Translations under genes and position numbers: made by a program
Shown here: piece after piece, positions 35,139 through 43,352 of the stretch
Layout: every line of letters begins with the position of its first letter
Numbering within the stretch: the stretch's first letter is position 1
Origin: Streptomyces sp. CG1
Lineage (GTDB): Bacteria > Actinomycetota > Actinomycetes > Streptomycetales > Streptomycetaceae
Length of the DNA stretch: 64,000 nt
Direction of reading: 5' to 3'
Assembly (NCBI RefSeq): GCF_041080625.1
Contig: NZ_CP163518.1
Location: forward strand, 5,766,001-5,830,000
The notes under the pieces: model-generated
Told to the model about the DNA's origin: nothing
Seen by the model: the letters and a program-made list of their open reading frames with translations, nothing else
Database searches by the model: none

Positions 35139-37772
35139 GTGACGGGGAGTTGGATCAGTGAGCGGAGCGCGTCGGCGGCGATGAGTGACGTACGGCCCGG
35201 ACGACTGAAGGTCTACCTCGGCGCGGCCCCGGGGGTCGGCAAGACCTACCGGATGCTCGACGAGGGGCGGCGCCGTGCCGCCCGCGGGGCGGACGTGGTG
35301 GTGGGGTTCGCGGAGTGCCACGGCCGCCCGCACACGGAGGCGATGCTCGACGGCCTGGACACCGTCCCCCGGGCGAGCTGCAGCTACCGCGGGGGACGGT
35401 TCCAGGAGATGGACCTGGCCGCGGTCCTGGCCCGCCGGCCGCAGGTGGCGATCGTCGACGAGATCGCGCACAGCAACGTCCCCGGCGAGGGCCGCAACCC
35501 CAAGCGCTGGCAGGACATCGAGGCCCTGCTCGACGCCGGTATCGACGTGATCACCGCGCTGAACATCCAGCACCTGGAGTCCCTCAACGACGTCGTCGAG
35601 AAGATCACGGGGGTGCCGCAGCACGAGACCGTGCCCGACGAGGTGGTACGCCGGGCCTGGCAGATCGAGCTGGTCGACATGCCCCCCGAGGGGCTGCGCC
35701 GGCGCATGGCGCACGGGAACATCTACGCCCCCGAGAAGATCGACGCCGCCCTCGCCAACTACTTCCGGCCGGGCAATCTTCAGGCCCTGCGCCAGCTGGC
35801 GCTGCTGTGGACGGCCGACCGGGTCGACGAGGCCCTGCAGGAGTACCGGTCGCAGCACGGGATCGGGCGGGTGTGGGAGACCCGGGAGCGGGTCGTCGTC
35901 GCGCTGACCGGCGGGCCCGAGGGCGACACGCTCGTACGGCGGGCCGCCCGTATCGCCGACCGGTCGGCCGGGGGCGATCTGCTCGCCGTGCACGTGGCCC
36001 GCAGCGACGGCCTGGCCGCCGGTGTCTCGCACGCCTCGCTGGCCCGGCAGCGCCGGCTCGTGGAGGACCTGGGCGGCAGCTACCACTCGGTCGTCGGCGA
36101 CGACGTCGCCACCGCCCTCGTGGAGTTCGCGCGCGCCGAGAACGCCACCCAGCTGGTGCTGGGAACCAGCCGGCGGGGGCGGCTGGCGCGGTTCCTGACC
36201 GGGCCCGGCACCGGCGAGACGGTCACCGAGCTGTCCGGCGACATCGACGTCCACCGGGTCACCCATGAGCGGGCCGGCCTCGGCACCCTCCTGCCGTCAA
36301 GGCGGCGCACCCTGTCGACCGCCCGGCTGATCGCCGGACCGGTGGCCGGACTGGTGCTGCCCGTGCTCCTCACCGCCGTCCTCGCCCAGCTGCGCGGCAC
36401 GCTGAACCTGACCAGCGAGGCCCTGCTGTTCCTGCTGGCCGTGGTGGGCGTGGCCTGCATAGGCGGGGTCGCCTCCGCCGTGATCGCGTCGGTGACGGCG
36501 TCCCTGCTGCTCAACTACTGGTTCATCCCGCCCATCGGCGCCTTCACGTTGAACGATCCCAACGCCCTGGTGGCCCTGACGGTGTTCGCGGTGGTCGCCG
36601 CCACCGTGGCCGCGGTCGTGGACCGCTCGCTACGGCTGTCGCGCCGCTCCGCGCGGGCCACGGCCGAGGCCGAGACCATGTCGTCCCTGGCCGGCAGCAT
36701 CGTGCGCGGCGAGGCCACCATCCCGGCGCTGCTGGAGCGGACCCGCGAGACCTTCGGCATGGAGTCGGCGGACCTGGTGGACGAGCCGCCCGACGCGGCC
36801 GGGCCCGAGGCGGCCAGGCTCGATGCGGCCAGGTCCCACGTGGCCGGGTCGCACACGGGCGAGGCCCACGTGGCCGTGTCCCATTCCGCTTCCGCCGGGG
36901 CGGCGGCCGTCCCCGCCGGCCCCGGCGCCTGGCTGGTGCTGCGCGGCCGTACCCTCTCCTCCTCCGAGCGGCGCGTCCTGGCCGCGTTCGCCGCGCACGT
37001 CGGCTCGGCGGTGGAGCGGGCCCGGCTGGCCGAGGCGGCGGCGGAGGTGGAGCCCGTGAAGGCCGCCGACCGGCTGCGTACCGCCCTGCTGCGGGCCGTC
37101 GGCCACGACCTGCGCACGCCGCTGGCCGCCGGCTGGGCCGCCGTCACCTCGCTGCGCAGCCGCGACGTCGCCTTCAGCGACGAGGACCGCGAGGAGCTCC
37201 TCGCCACCGCCGACGAGTCCATGGGCAAGCTCAACCGCCTGGTGGAGAACCTCCTCGACCTCAGCCGGCTGGAGGCCGGCGCCCTCACCCTGAACCTGCG
37301 GGCCACCACCCTGGAGGAGGTGCTGCCCCTGGCGCTGGCCGATGTGCCCGGGGTGCGGGTGACGGACATGGAGGGCATCCCCGCGGTGCTGGCCGATCCG
37401 CCGCTGCTTGAACGGGTGATCGCCAACCTGGTCGGCAACGCCGCCCGGCACACCCCGCCCGGGAAGCCGGTGCTGGTGACCGCCAGTGCCCTGGCCGGGC
37501 GGGTGGAGCTGCGGGTGGTGGACCGCGGGCCCGGACTCCCCGCCGACGGCCGCGACCGCCTCTTCGAGCCGTTCCAGCGGCTCGGCGACACCGACAACAC
37601 CACGGGACTCGGCCTCGGCCTCGCCCTCGCGCGCGGCCTGACCGAGGCGATGAACGGCACCCTCAGCCCCGAGGACACTCCGGGCGGCGGCCTCACCATG
37701 GTGGTGTCGCTGCCGTTCGCGGGCCGGCGGGCGAGTGCCGAACCGACCGAGCAGAGCGTAGGAGGCCCCTGA
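35139..37772 (+). CDS. kdpD: Orphan KdpD-type sensor histidine kinase
   Basis: 877 residues from GTG 35139 (AAAGGAG 10 bp upstream); ATG 35181 is possible. The KdpD N-terminal domain carries Walker A GAAPGVGKTY and VDEIAHSNVPG, then a universal-stress-like domain, four membrane helices (DUF4118; VLPVLLTAVLAQL onward), a GAF-like region with an Ala/His-rich insert, and the kinase core with H656 (GHDLRTPLAAG), N-box (NLVGNAARH) and G-boxes. No response regulator follows, so it probably works with the KdpE at 46.3 kb or has lost its partner. A DUF4118 protein follows with 1-bp overlap. Confidence 0.93.
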   Translation: MTGSWISERSASAAMSDVRPGRLKVYLGAAPGVGKTYRMLDEGRRRAARGADVVVGFAECHGRPHTEAMLDGLDTVPRASCSYRGGRFQEMDLAAVLARRPQVAIVDEIAHSNVPGEGRNPKRWQDIEALLDAGIDVITALNIQHLESLNDVVEKITGVPQHETVPDEVVRRAWQIELVDMPPEGLRRRMAHGNIYAPEKIDAALANYFRPGNLQALRQLALLWTADRVDEALQEYRSQHGIGRVWETRERVVVALTGGPEGDTLVRRAARIADRSAGGDLLAVHVARSDGLAAGVSHASLARQRRLVEDLGGSYHSVVGDDVATALVEFARAENATQLVLGTSRRGRLARFLTGPGTGETVTELSGDIDVHRVTHERAGLGTLLPSRRRTLSTARLIAGPVAGLVLPVLLTAVLAQLRGTLNLTSEALLFLLAVVGVACIGGVASAVIASVTASLLLNYWFIPPIGAFTLNDPNALVALTVFAVVAATVAAVVDRSLRLSRRSARATAEAETMSSLAGSIVRGEATIPALLERTRETFGMESADLVDEPPDAAGPEAARLDAARSHVAGSHTGEAHVAVSHSASAGAAAVPAGPGAWLVLRGRTLSSSERRVLAAFAAHVGSAVERARLAEAAAEVEPVKAADRLRTALLRAVGHDLRTPLAAGWAAVTSLRSRDVAFSDEDREELLATADESMGKLNRLVENLLDLSRLEAGALTLNLRATTLEEVLPLALADVPGVRVTDMEGIPAVLADPPLLERVIANLVGNAARHTPPGKPVLVTASALAGRVELRVVDRGPGLPADGRDRLFEPFQRLGDTDNTTGLGLGLALARGLTEAMNGTLSPEDTPGGGLTMVVSLPFAGRRASAEPTEQSVGGP

Positions 37773-38584
37773 TGAGCGCTGTGACCGGTACCTGGAGACC
37801 ACACCTTCCGAAGCCGCACCTTCCGGACGGGATCCGTGCCGCGTCCCGGACGTGGGCGCTGCGCGACCGGCTCGCCCTGGCGGCGGCCCTCGTCGCCCCG
37901 TTCCTCGTGGCCCTCGCACTCGTCCCGTTCCGTACGAGCCTGACGCACACGAACGCGGCGCTGATCCTTGTCGTGGTGGTCGTCGCGGTGGCCGCGCTCG
38001 GCAGCCGTACCGCGGGGGCCGTGGCGGCCCTGTCGGCGGCCGCCTGGTTCGACTTCTTCCTGACGCGGCCGTACGAGACCTTCGACATCACCGCGTCCGC
38101 CGACGTCGAGACGGCGGTACTGCTGCTGGCCGTCGGCGTCCTCGTGTCGCAACTGGCCGCGCGGGCGCGTCGGCTGGAGGTCGTCACGGTCACCGACGCG
38201 GCCCATCTCGCCCGCATCCACCGCACGGCGGACCTCGCGAAGACGGCAAACTCCGCAGACATCGTGGTCGACCACGTCCGCCGCGAGCTGACCGAACTCC
38301 TCGGCCTGCGCGCCTGCCGCTTCGAGTACGGCACCCTGCTGGGACGGCCGCCGAGGCTGGAGACGGACGGCAGTGTCACGGTGGGCCGGCGCACCTGGAA
38401 TCCGGACACCGACGGCTGGCCAGAGGGCGAGATCGAGCTGCGCACCTACGGCAACGGCCACTACGTCGGCCGCTTCATGCTCACCCCCGGCCCCGTGCCC
38501 CCGCTCCAGGCCCGCCTGGTGGCGGTGACCTTGGCCGACCAGACGGGCGCGGCCCTGGACACGGCGGGCCCGGCACGGAGGTGA
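37772..38584 (+). CDS. DUF4118 membrane protein (KdpD sensor module without kinase)
   Basis: 270 residues. Four membrane helices (LALAAALVAPFLVALALVP, ALILVVVVVAVAAL, AGAVAALSAAAWFDFFLT, TAVLLLAVGVLVSQL) match the KdpD membrane region, followed by a soluble C-terminal part (VTDAAHLARIHRTADLAK, then a GAF-like fold). No histidine-kinase domain is present. It overlaps the orphan kdpD stop (TGATG), so the two are co-translated. It may modulate KdpD membrane sensing or be a split sensor. Confidence 0.85.
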   Translation: MSAVTGTWRPHLPKPHLPDGIRAASRTWALRDRLALAAALVAPFLVALALVPFRTSLTHTNAALILVVVVVAVAALGSRTAGAVAALSAAAWFDFFLTRPYETFDITASADVETAVLLLAVGVLVSQLAARARRLEVVTVTDAAHLARIHRTADLAKTANSADIVVDHVRRELTELLGLRACRFEYGTLLGRPPRLETDGSVTVGRRTWNPDTDGWPEGEIELRTYGNGHYVGRFMLTPGPVPPLQARLVAVTLADQTGAALDTAGPARR

Positions 38585-38725
38585 ACGCACCGGGGCGGCA
38601 CGGACCGGCATGCGAGGGGCGTGGCGGTGACCGTGCCGCGGCGGTGAGGGGCCGGCACGGCGGCGGTGTGAGACCGCGGCGGCGGTGACCGTGACGACCT
38701 GCGGTCGGCGGCCGCGGTGGATTCC

Positions 38726-38742
38726 CTGACGTGATCCTGACG
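38726..38742. promoter_or_regulatory. Direct-repeat array D
   Basis: CTGACG at 38726 and 38737, 11 bp apart (GTCAG on the other strand). It lies about 60 bp before the RCK relic and may be its old promoter element. The surrounding gap 38585-38789 is a GC-rich, low-complexity stretch without a gene. Confidence 0.4.
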
Positions 38743-38789
38743 CCGGACCGGTCGCCCGGGGGAACGGCCTCCCGCCGTTCCTTTCCGAT

Positions 38790-39045
38790 GTGACGTCAAC
38801 CCTCCATCTGCGCCGCGAACTTGGCCGACGCTCCCAGCACATGGTGATCTGCGGCGACGACGGACTCGCGCACCGGCCCGCACTCGCCCTCACCCACCGC
38901 GACGACGGCAAGAACCTGGACATCGCCATGGCCGCCCGCGAGCGCAATCCGGCGGTGCGAGTGGTGATGCGGCTCTACGACGACGACCTGGCGGCGACCG
39001 ACCAGCGCACCGTGCGGGGCCTCCTACGCCGCCCAAGGCGTCAAG
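38790..39045 (+). pseudogene. Relic of a TrkA-N/RCK gene
   Basis: The frame reads HMVICGDDGLAHRPALAL and then KNLDIAMAARERNPAVRV and VVMRLYDDDLA. The first part matches MVVCGDDGLAHRLAAEL and the second matches the LRLVLRLYNRRLG region of the intact two-RCK protein at 15.5 kb. The middle of the domain is missing and the rest of the gene is gone. Array E overlaps its end. This is a broken copy from the same family, not a working gene. Confidence 0.7.
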
Positions 39046-39092
39046 ATCGCGTCAAGGTCGGCCGGTTGTGCGCGAAGATGCCGCAAACAAGG
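39040..39092 (+). promoter_or_regulatory. Direct-repeat array E, promoter of the first APC gene
   Basis: GTCAAG at 39040 and 39051 (11 bp apart). The following 40 bases align with array C position for position, including an AAACA box about 33 bp past the second repeat. The APC start codon is about 95 bp further on. Confidence 0.55.
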
Positions 39093-39184
39093 ACAGAGGC
39101 ACGCCGGATGCGGACACAACCTGGGGTGCACCCGCGCACCACTGAGCCCTCGTGCGCGGGGGGAGGAAGAAGGAGCACGCGCCC

Positions 39185-41026
39185 ATGTCCGTCCTGACCA
39201 CCGAGGAGCCGGATGCCGTCCCCGCCGGCGAGGAGCCGCCCGATACCGGCGAGCGTCACCGGCTGACCGCCGTCACGGGGCTCGCGGCCCTGTCGCTGGA
39301 CGCGATGGCGTCGGTGGCCTACGGCCCCGAGGCGATCGTCCTCGTCCTCGCCGCCGCGGGCGCCCACGGCCTCGGCTTCACGATGCCTGTCACGCTGGCC
39401 ATCGCCGCCCTGCTGGCGGTGCTGGTGGCCTCCTACCGGCAGGTGATCGCGGCCTTTCCAGACGGCGGCGGGTCGTACGCCGTGGCGAAGACGCATCTCG
39501 GGGCGCGGACGAGCCTGGTGGCCGCCGCCTCGCTGGTGCTGGACTACGTCCTCAACGTCGCGGTCGCGGTGACCGCGGGCGTGGCGGCGCTGACCTCCGC
39601 CTTCCCCTCCCTCTACGGCGACCGGCTGTGGCTGTGCCTGGCGGTGCTCGCGCTGATCACGGCCGTCAACCTGCGCGGCATCGTGGAGTCGGCGAAGGCG
39701 TTCATCGTGCCGACCGTCGTGTTCGTCGGCTCGATCTTCGTCCTCATCGGCGTGGGGCTGTTCCGCTCCCACCCCGTGAGCACGGTGACCGCCGCCGGGC
39801 ACGCCTCGGTCGTCGCGGACAACGCCTCCAGTGTGGGCGCGCTCCTTCTGCTGAAAGCTTTCGCTTCCGGGTGTGCCGCGCTGACCGGCGTGGAGGCCAT
39901 CGCCAACGCCGTCCCCTCCTTCCGGGTGCCGCGGGTGCGGCGGGCCCAACGCGCCGAGGTCGCCCTCGGTGCCGTGCTCGGCCTGATGCTGATCGGCCTG
40001 TCGGTGCTGATCGGCCGCTTCCACCTCCAGCCGGTCGAGGGCGTCACCGTCCTCGCCCAGCTCGCGGACGCCGCGCTCGGCCACAACTGGGCCTTCTACG
40101 TCATCCAGTTCGCGACGATGATCCTGCTGGCGCTGTCCGCGAACACCTCCTTCGGCGGGCTGCCGGTGCTGCTGAAGCTGCTCGCCCGCGACAACTACGC
40201 GCCGCACGTCTTCGCGCTGAAGGCCGACCGTCAGGTGCACCGGCACGGCGTCCTCGCGCTCGCCGTCGTCTCGGCCGCGCTGCTGGTCTTCTCCGGCGGC
40301 GACACCAACACCCTGGTGCCGATGTTCGCCATCGGTGTCTTCGTCGGCTTCACCATCGCCCAGGTGGGCATGGTCCGGCACTGGCGGCTCGAAAAGGGCC
40401 CCGGCTGGCGGGGGAAAACGCTGCTCAACGGCTTCGGCGCGGTCCTCACCGGGGTCGCCGCCGTCGTCGTCACGGCGAGCAAGTTCACCGAGGGTGCCTG
40501 GCTGATCGTCATCGCCCTGCCGCTGCTGGTGGCCGCCTTCGAGATCGTGCACCGCGCCTACGGCCGGATCGGGCAGCGGCTCGGGCTCGGCCGCATCCCG
40601 GAGGTCCCGCACCGCGAGCGCTCGCTGGTGATCGTCCCGGTGTCCACCCTGTCCCGGCTGACCTCCGAGGCCCTCAGCGCGGCCAGCTCCCTCGGCGACG
40701 AGGTCCGCGCGGTGACCGTGTGCTACCCGGACCCCGAGGACCGGACCCAGGTGCACGCCCTGGAACGCGCCTGGGCGGACTGGGACCCCGGTGTGCCGCT
40801 GGTCCGGCTGTCCTGCCAGCGGCGCACGCTCGGGCGCCCCATCGCCGCCTACGTCCGTGAGGTGGCCGCCGCCGAGCCCGGCACCCAGGTCACGGTGCTG
40901 ATCGCGGAGGCCGAGCCGGAGCGGCTGTGGCAGCGCCTGCTGCAGAACCAGCGGGGCGCGATCGTCGCGCACAGCGTGCGCCGCGAGACGGACGCGGTGA
41001 TCTGCCGGCTGCGGTTCCGGCTGTGA
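39185..41026 (+). CDS. APC-superfamily amino acid/cation permease (paralogue 1)
   Basis: 613 residues from ATG 39185. About twelve membrane helices in the first 420 residues, with the N-terminal signature ALSLDAMASVAYGPEAIVLVLA and GVEAIANAVPSF in the middle. A soluble C-terminal domain (about 450-613) contains SLVIVPVSTLSRLTSEAL and ends in VICRLRFRL. A second paralogue lies at 52.4 kb. In a K+ region, a potassium or amino acid substrate is plausible. The 3' end is partly duplicated just downstream. Confidence 0.9.
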   Translation: MSVLTTEEPDAVPAGEEPPDTGERHRLTAVTGLAALSLDAMASVAYGPEAIVLVLAAAGAHGLGFTMPVTLAIAALLAVLVASYRQVIAAFPDGGGSYAVAKTHLGARTSLVAAASLVLDYVLNVAVAVTAGVAALTSAFPSLYGDRLWLCLAVLALITAVNLRGIVESAKAFIVPTVVFVGSIFVLIGVGLFRSHPVSTVTAAGHASVVADNASSVGALLLLKAFASGCAALTGVEAIANAVPSFRVPRVRRAQRAEVALGAVLGLMLIGLSVLIGRFHLQPVEGVTVLAQLADAALGHNWAFYVIQFATMILLALSANTSFGGLPVLLKLLARDNYAPHVFALKADRQVHRHGVLALAVVSAALLVFSGGDTNTLVPMFAIGVFVGFTIAQVGMVRHWRLEKGPGWRGKTLLNGFGAVLTGVAAVVVTASKFTEGAWLIVIALPLLVAAFEIVHRAYGRIGQRLGLGRIPEVPHRERSLVIVPVSTLSRLTSEALSAASSLGDEVRAVTVCYPDPEDRTQVHALERAWADWDPGVPLVRLSCQRRTLGRPIAAYVREVAAAEPGTQVTVLIAEAEPERLWQRLLQNQRGAIVAHSVRRETDAVICRLRFRL

Positions 41027-41051
41027 CCGGTGGTGTGGCGGTCGCCGGGGG

Positions 41052-41291
41052 CGTGCGCTCGGACGGCCCATCGCGGCCTACGTCCGTGAGGTGGCTGCCG
41101 CCGGGCCGGGCGCCCGGGGCACGGTGCTGATCGCGGAGGCCGAGCCGGAGCGGCTGTGGCAGGGGGTGCCCCCGCGCGAGCGAAGCCGAGCGTGGGGGAG
41201 GCTGCTGCGATCCAGCGGGGCGCGATCGTCGCGCACAGCGTGCGGGGGGAGAGACGGACGCGGTGATCTGCCGGCTGCGGTTCCGGCTGTA
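41052..41291 (+). pseudogene. Duplicated 3' fragment of the APC gene, split by a hairpin repeat
   Basis: The last about 205 bp of the APC gene (from about 40821) are repeated here, from CGTGCGCTCGGACGGCCCAT to the end GGTTCCGGCTGTAG. The copy is interrupted at 41162-41200 by an insert CCCCCGCGCGAGCGAAGCCG continuing to GTGGGGG, a hairpin sequence common in Streptomyces intergenic DNA. Point changes and small indels show it is no longer selected. It explains most of the gap before kdpF. Confidence 0.85.
41162..41200. repeat. Inserted hairpin repeat (Streptomyces intergenic element)
   Basis: GGGGGTGCCCCC precedes GCGAGCGAAGCCGAGCG and GGGGGAGG, forming a strong stem-loop. The original APC copy lacks it, so insertion boundaries can be read directly near 41160 and 41200. 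A related hairpin is at 49662-49690. Confidence 0.7.
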
Positions 41292-41374
41292 GCCGGACAC
41301 GCCCATGACCGCTGGGTTTCCGGCCGCTGTGAGCCGGGTCACCGACCGTCACCGCGGCCTACTCATCGGTATGG

Positions 41375-41433
41375 GTCAGGGGTCGTAAGAGACCCGTCAA
41401 AGGCGTAAGCGCGGCCGTATGAGAGGCGTCAAC
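41375..41433 (+). promoter_or_regulatory. Direct-repeat array F, operator of kdpFABC
   Basis: GTCAGG (41375), GTAAGA (41385), GTCAAA (41396), GTAAGC (41405) and GTCAAC (41428) lie on one face of the helix at about 10-11 bp steps (21 and 32 bp between the best three). TCTAAT near 41466 is a possible -10. This is where KdpE would be expected to bind. Confidence 0.55.
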
Positions 41434-41509
41434 GGGCGACCGGATCCGGCCAGACAGGCGCTTTCCTCTAATCGTCCGTTTCAACCGAACCTCACTCCAG
41501 GAGTTCGCG

Positions 41510-41593
41510 ATGGCCGATCTGGCCTTCGTCGTCACCGTGCTCGCGGGTTTCGCGCTGGTGGCTCTCGTCGCCAAGGGGGTGACGAAGCTGTGA
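41510..41593 (+). CDS. 27-residue membrane peptide upstream of KdpF
   Basis: ATG 41510, with AGGAG 7 bp upstream, encodes [20 protein letters not shown] plus AKGVTKL. It is one membrane helix with a basic C-terminal end. Its stop overlaps the KdpF GTG (GTGA), so it belongs to the kdp operon. It resembles KdpF in size and layout but not in sequence. It may be a second stabilising subunit. It is too small for most gene finders. Confidence 0.75.
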   Translation: MADLAFVVTVLAGFALVALVAKGVTKL

Positions 41594-41679
41594 CTGTCGA
41601 GAACATCGTCGGCCTGGTCGTGGCCGTCGCCCTGCTGGGCTATCTCGTCCTCGCCCTGATCTACCCGGAGAGGTTCTGA
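41590..41679 (+). CDS. kdpF: KdpF, small subunit of the K+-transporting ATPase
   Basis: 29 residues from GTG 41590: [19 protein letters not shown] then [10 protein letters not shown]. One membrane helix, the family ending (YPERF) and position right before kdpA identify it. KdpF stabilises the KdpABC complex in the membrane. It starts inside the previous mini-gene's stop, and kdpA begins 8 bp after its own stop. Confidence 0.92.
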   Translation: MTVENIVGLVVAVALLGYLVLALIYPERF

Positions 41680-41687
41680 GCCACGAC

Positions 41688-43352
41688 ATGGGTCCCGTAC
41701 TCGCAGGCGTGCTCCAGCTGCTCGCCCTCATAGGCGCGCTGGCACTCGTCTACATCCCGCTCGGCAACTACATGGCCCGGGTCTACTCCTCCAACAAGCA
41801 CCTGCGTGTGGAGAAGTGGATCTACAAGGGCATCGGTGCCAACCCCGACACCGAGATGACCTGGCCCGCGTATCTGCGCGGTGTCCTCGCCTTCTCGGCG
41901 GTCAGCGTCCTCTTCCTCTACCTGCTGCAGCGGCTGCAGGGCGTGCTGCCCGGCTCGCTGCACTTCTCCTCGGTCAACCCGGCGCAGTCGTTCAACACGG
42001 CCGTCTCGTTCGTGACGAACACCAACTGGCAGTCGTACTCCGGCGAGCAGACCATGGGTCACGTCGTGCAGACCGCCGGTCTGGCCGTGCAGAACTTCCT
42101 CTCCGCCGCCGTGGGCATCGCGGTCGCCGTGGCGCTGGTGCGCGGTTTCGCGCGTTCGCGCACCGGTGAACTGGGCAACTTCTGGACCGACTTGGTGCGC
42201 GGCACGCTGCGCATCCTGGTGCCGCTCTCCGTGGTCGCCGCGGTCATCCTGGTCGCCTGCGGCGCCATCCAGAACTTCTCCGGCATCCACGAGGTCGGCC
42301 AGTTCATGGGCGGCTCGCAGCAGTGGAACGGCGGCGCGGTCGCCTCGCAGGAGGCCATCAAGGAGCTGGGCACGAACGGTGGCGGCTACTTCAACGCCAA
42401 CTCCGCTCATCCGTTTGAGAACCCGACCCCGTTCACCAACCTCTTCGAGATCTTCCTGATCCTGTGCATCCCGTTCGCGCTGACCCGCACCTTCGGTGTG
42501 ATGGTCGGCAACGTGAAGCAGGGTTACGCGATCCTCGCCACGATGGTCACGATCTGGCTGGGCTTCACCGTCCTGATGATGTGGACCGAGTTCGCCCACC
42601 ACGGCCCGGCGCTCCAGGCCGCGGGCGGCGCGATGGAGGGCAAGGAGGTCCGCTTCGGCGTCGGCGGATCGTCGATCTTCGCCGTCGCCACGACTCTGAC
42701 CTCGACCGGTGCGGTGGACTCCTTCCACTCCTCCTTCACCGGCCTCGGCGGCGGCATCACCATGCTGAGCATGATGCTGGGCGAGATCGCGCCCGGCGGC
42801 ACCGGCTCCGGCCTGTACGGCATGCTGATCATGGCGGTCATCGCGGTGTTCATCGCCGGTCTGATGGTCGGCCGTACCCCCGAGTACCTGGGCAAGAAGA
42901 TCGGCGGCCGCGAGATGAAGCTCGCCGCCTGCTACATCCTCATCACCCCCGCCCTGGTGCTGGTGTTCACGGCGGCCTCCATGGCCCTGCCGACCCCGCC
43001 GCACTCGATGCTCAACTCCGGCGCGCACGGGTTCTCCGAGGTGCTGTACGCCTTCACCTCGGCGGCCAACAACAACGGCTCGGCCTTCGCCGGCCTGAAC
43101 GCGAACACCGACTGGTACAACACCATGACCGGGCTCGCGATGCTGCTCGGCCGCTTCCTGCCCATGATCTTCGTCCTGGCGCTGGCCGGCTCGCTGGCCG
43201 AGCAGAAGCCGGTCCCGGTCACCGCGGGCACCCTGCGCACCGAGAAGCCGCTGTTCACCGGCCTGCTGGTGGGCGCGATCCTGATCATTACCGGTCTGAC
43301 CTACTTCCCGGCCCTGGCGCTGGGTCCGCTGGCTGAGGGGCTGGCGTCATGA
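41688..43352 (+). CDS. kdpA: KdpA, K+-binding channel-like subunit
   Basis: 554 residues, normal length. Ten to twelve membrane helices and four pore-like repeats, with filter-type segments such as [35 protein letters not shown] and [14 protein letters not shown]. It selects and passes K+ at very low external levels. ATG 41688 follows kdpF closely and the stop overlaps kdpB (ATGA). Confidence 0.97.
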   Translation: MGPVLAGVLQLLALIGALALVYIPLGNYMARVYSSNKHLRVEKWIYKGIGANPDTEMTWPAYLRGVLAFSAVSVLFLYLLQRLQGVLPGSLHFSSVNPAQSFNTAVSFVTNTNWQSYSGEQTMGHVVQTAGLAVQNFLSAAVGIAVAVALVRGFARSRTGELGNFWTDLVRGTLRILVPLSVVAAVILVACGAIQNFSGIHEVGQFMGGSQQWNGGAVASQEAIKELGTNGGGYFNANSAHPFENPTPFTNLFEIFLILCIPFALTRTFGVMVGNVKQGYAILATMVTIWLGFTVLMMWTEFAHHGPALQAAGGAMEGKEVRFGVGGSSIFAVATTLTSTGAVDSFHSSFTGLGGGITMLSMMLGEIAPGGTGSGLYGMLIMAVIAVFIAGLMVGRTPEYLGKKIGGREMKLAACYILITPALVLVFTAASMALPTPPHSMLNSGAHGFSEVLYAFTSAANNNGSAFAGLNANTDWYNTMTGLAMLLGRFLPMIFVLALAGSLAEQKPVPVTAGTLRTEKPLFTGLLVGAILIITGLTYFPALALGPLAEGLAS

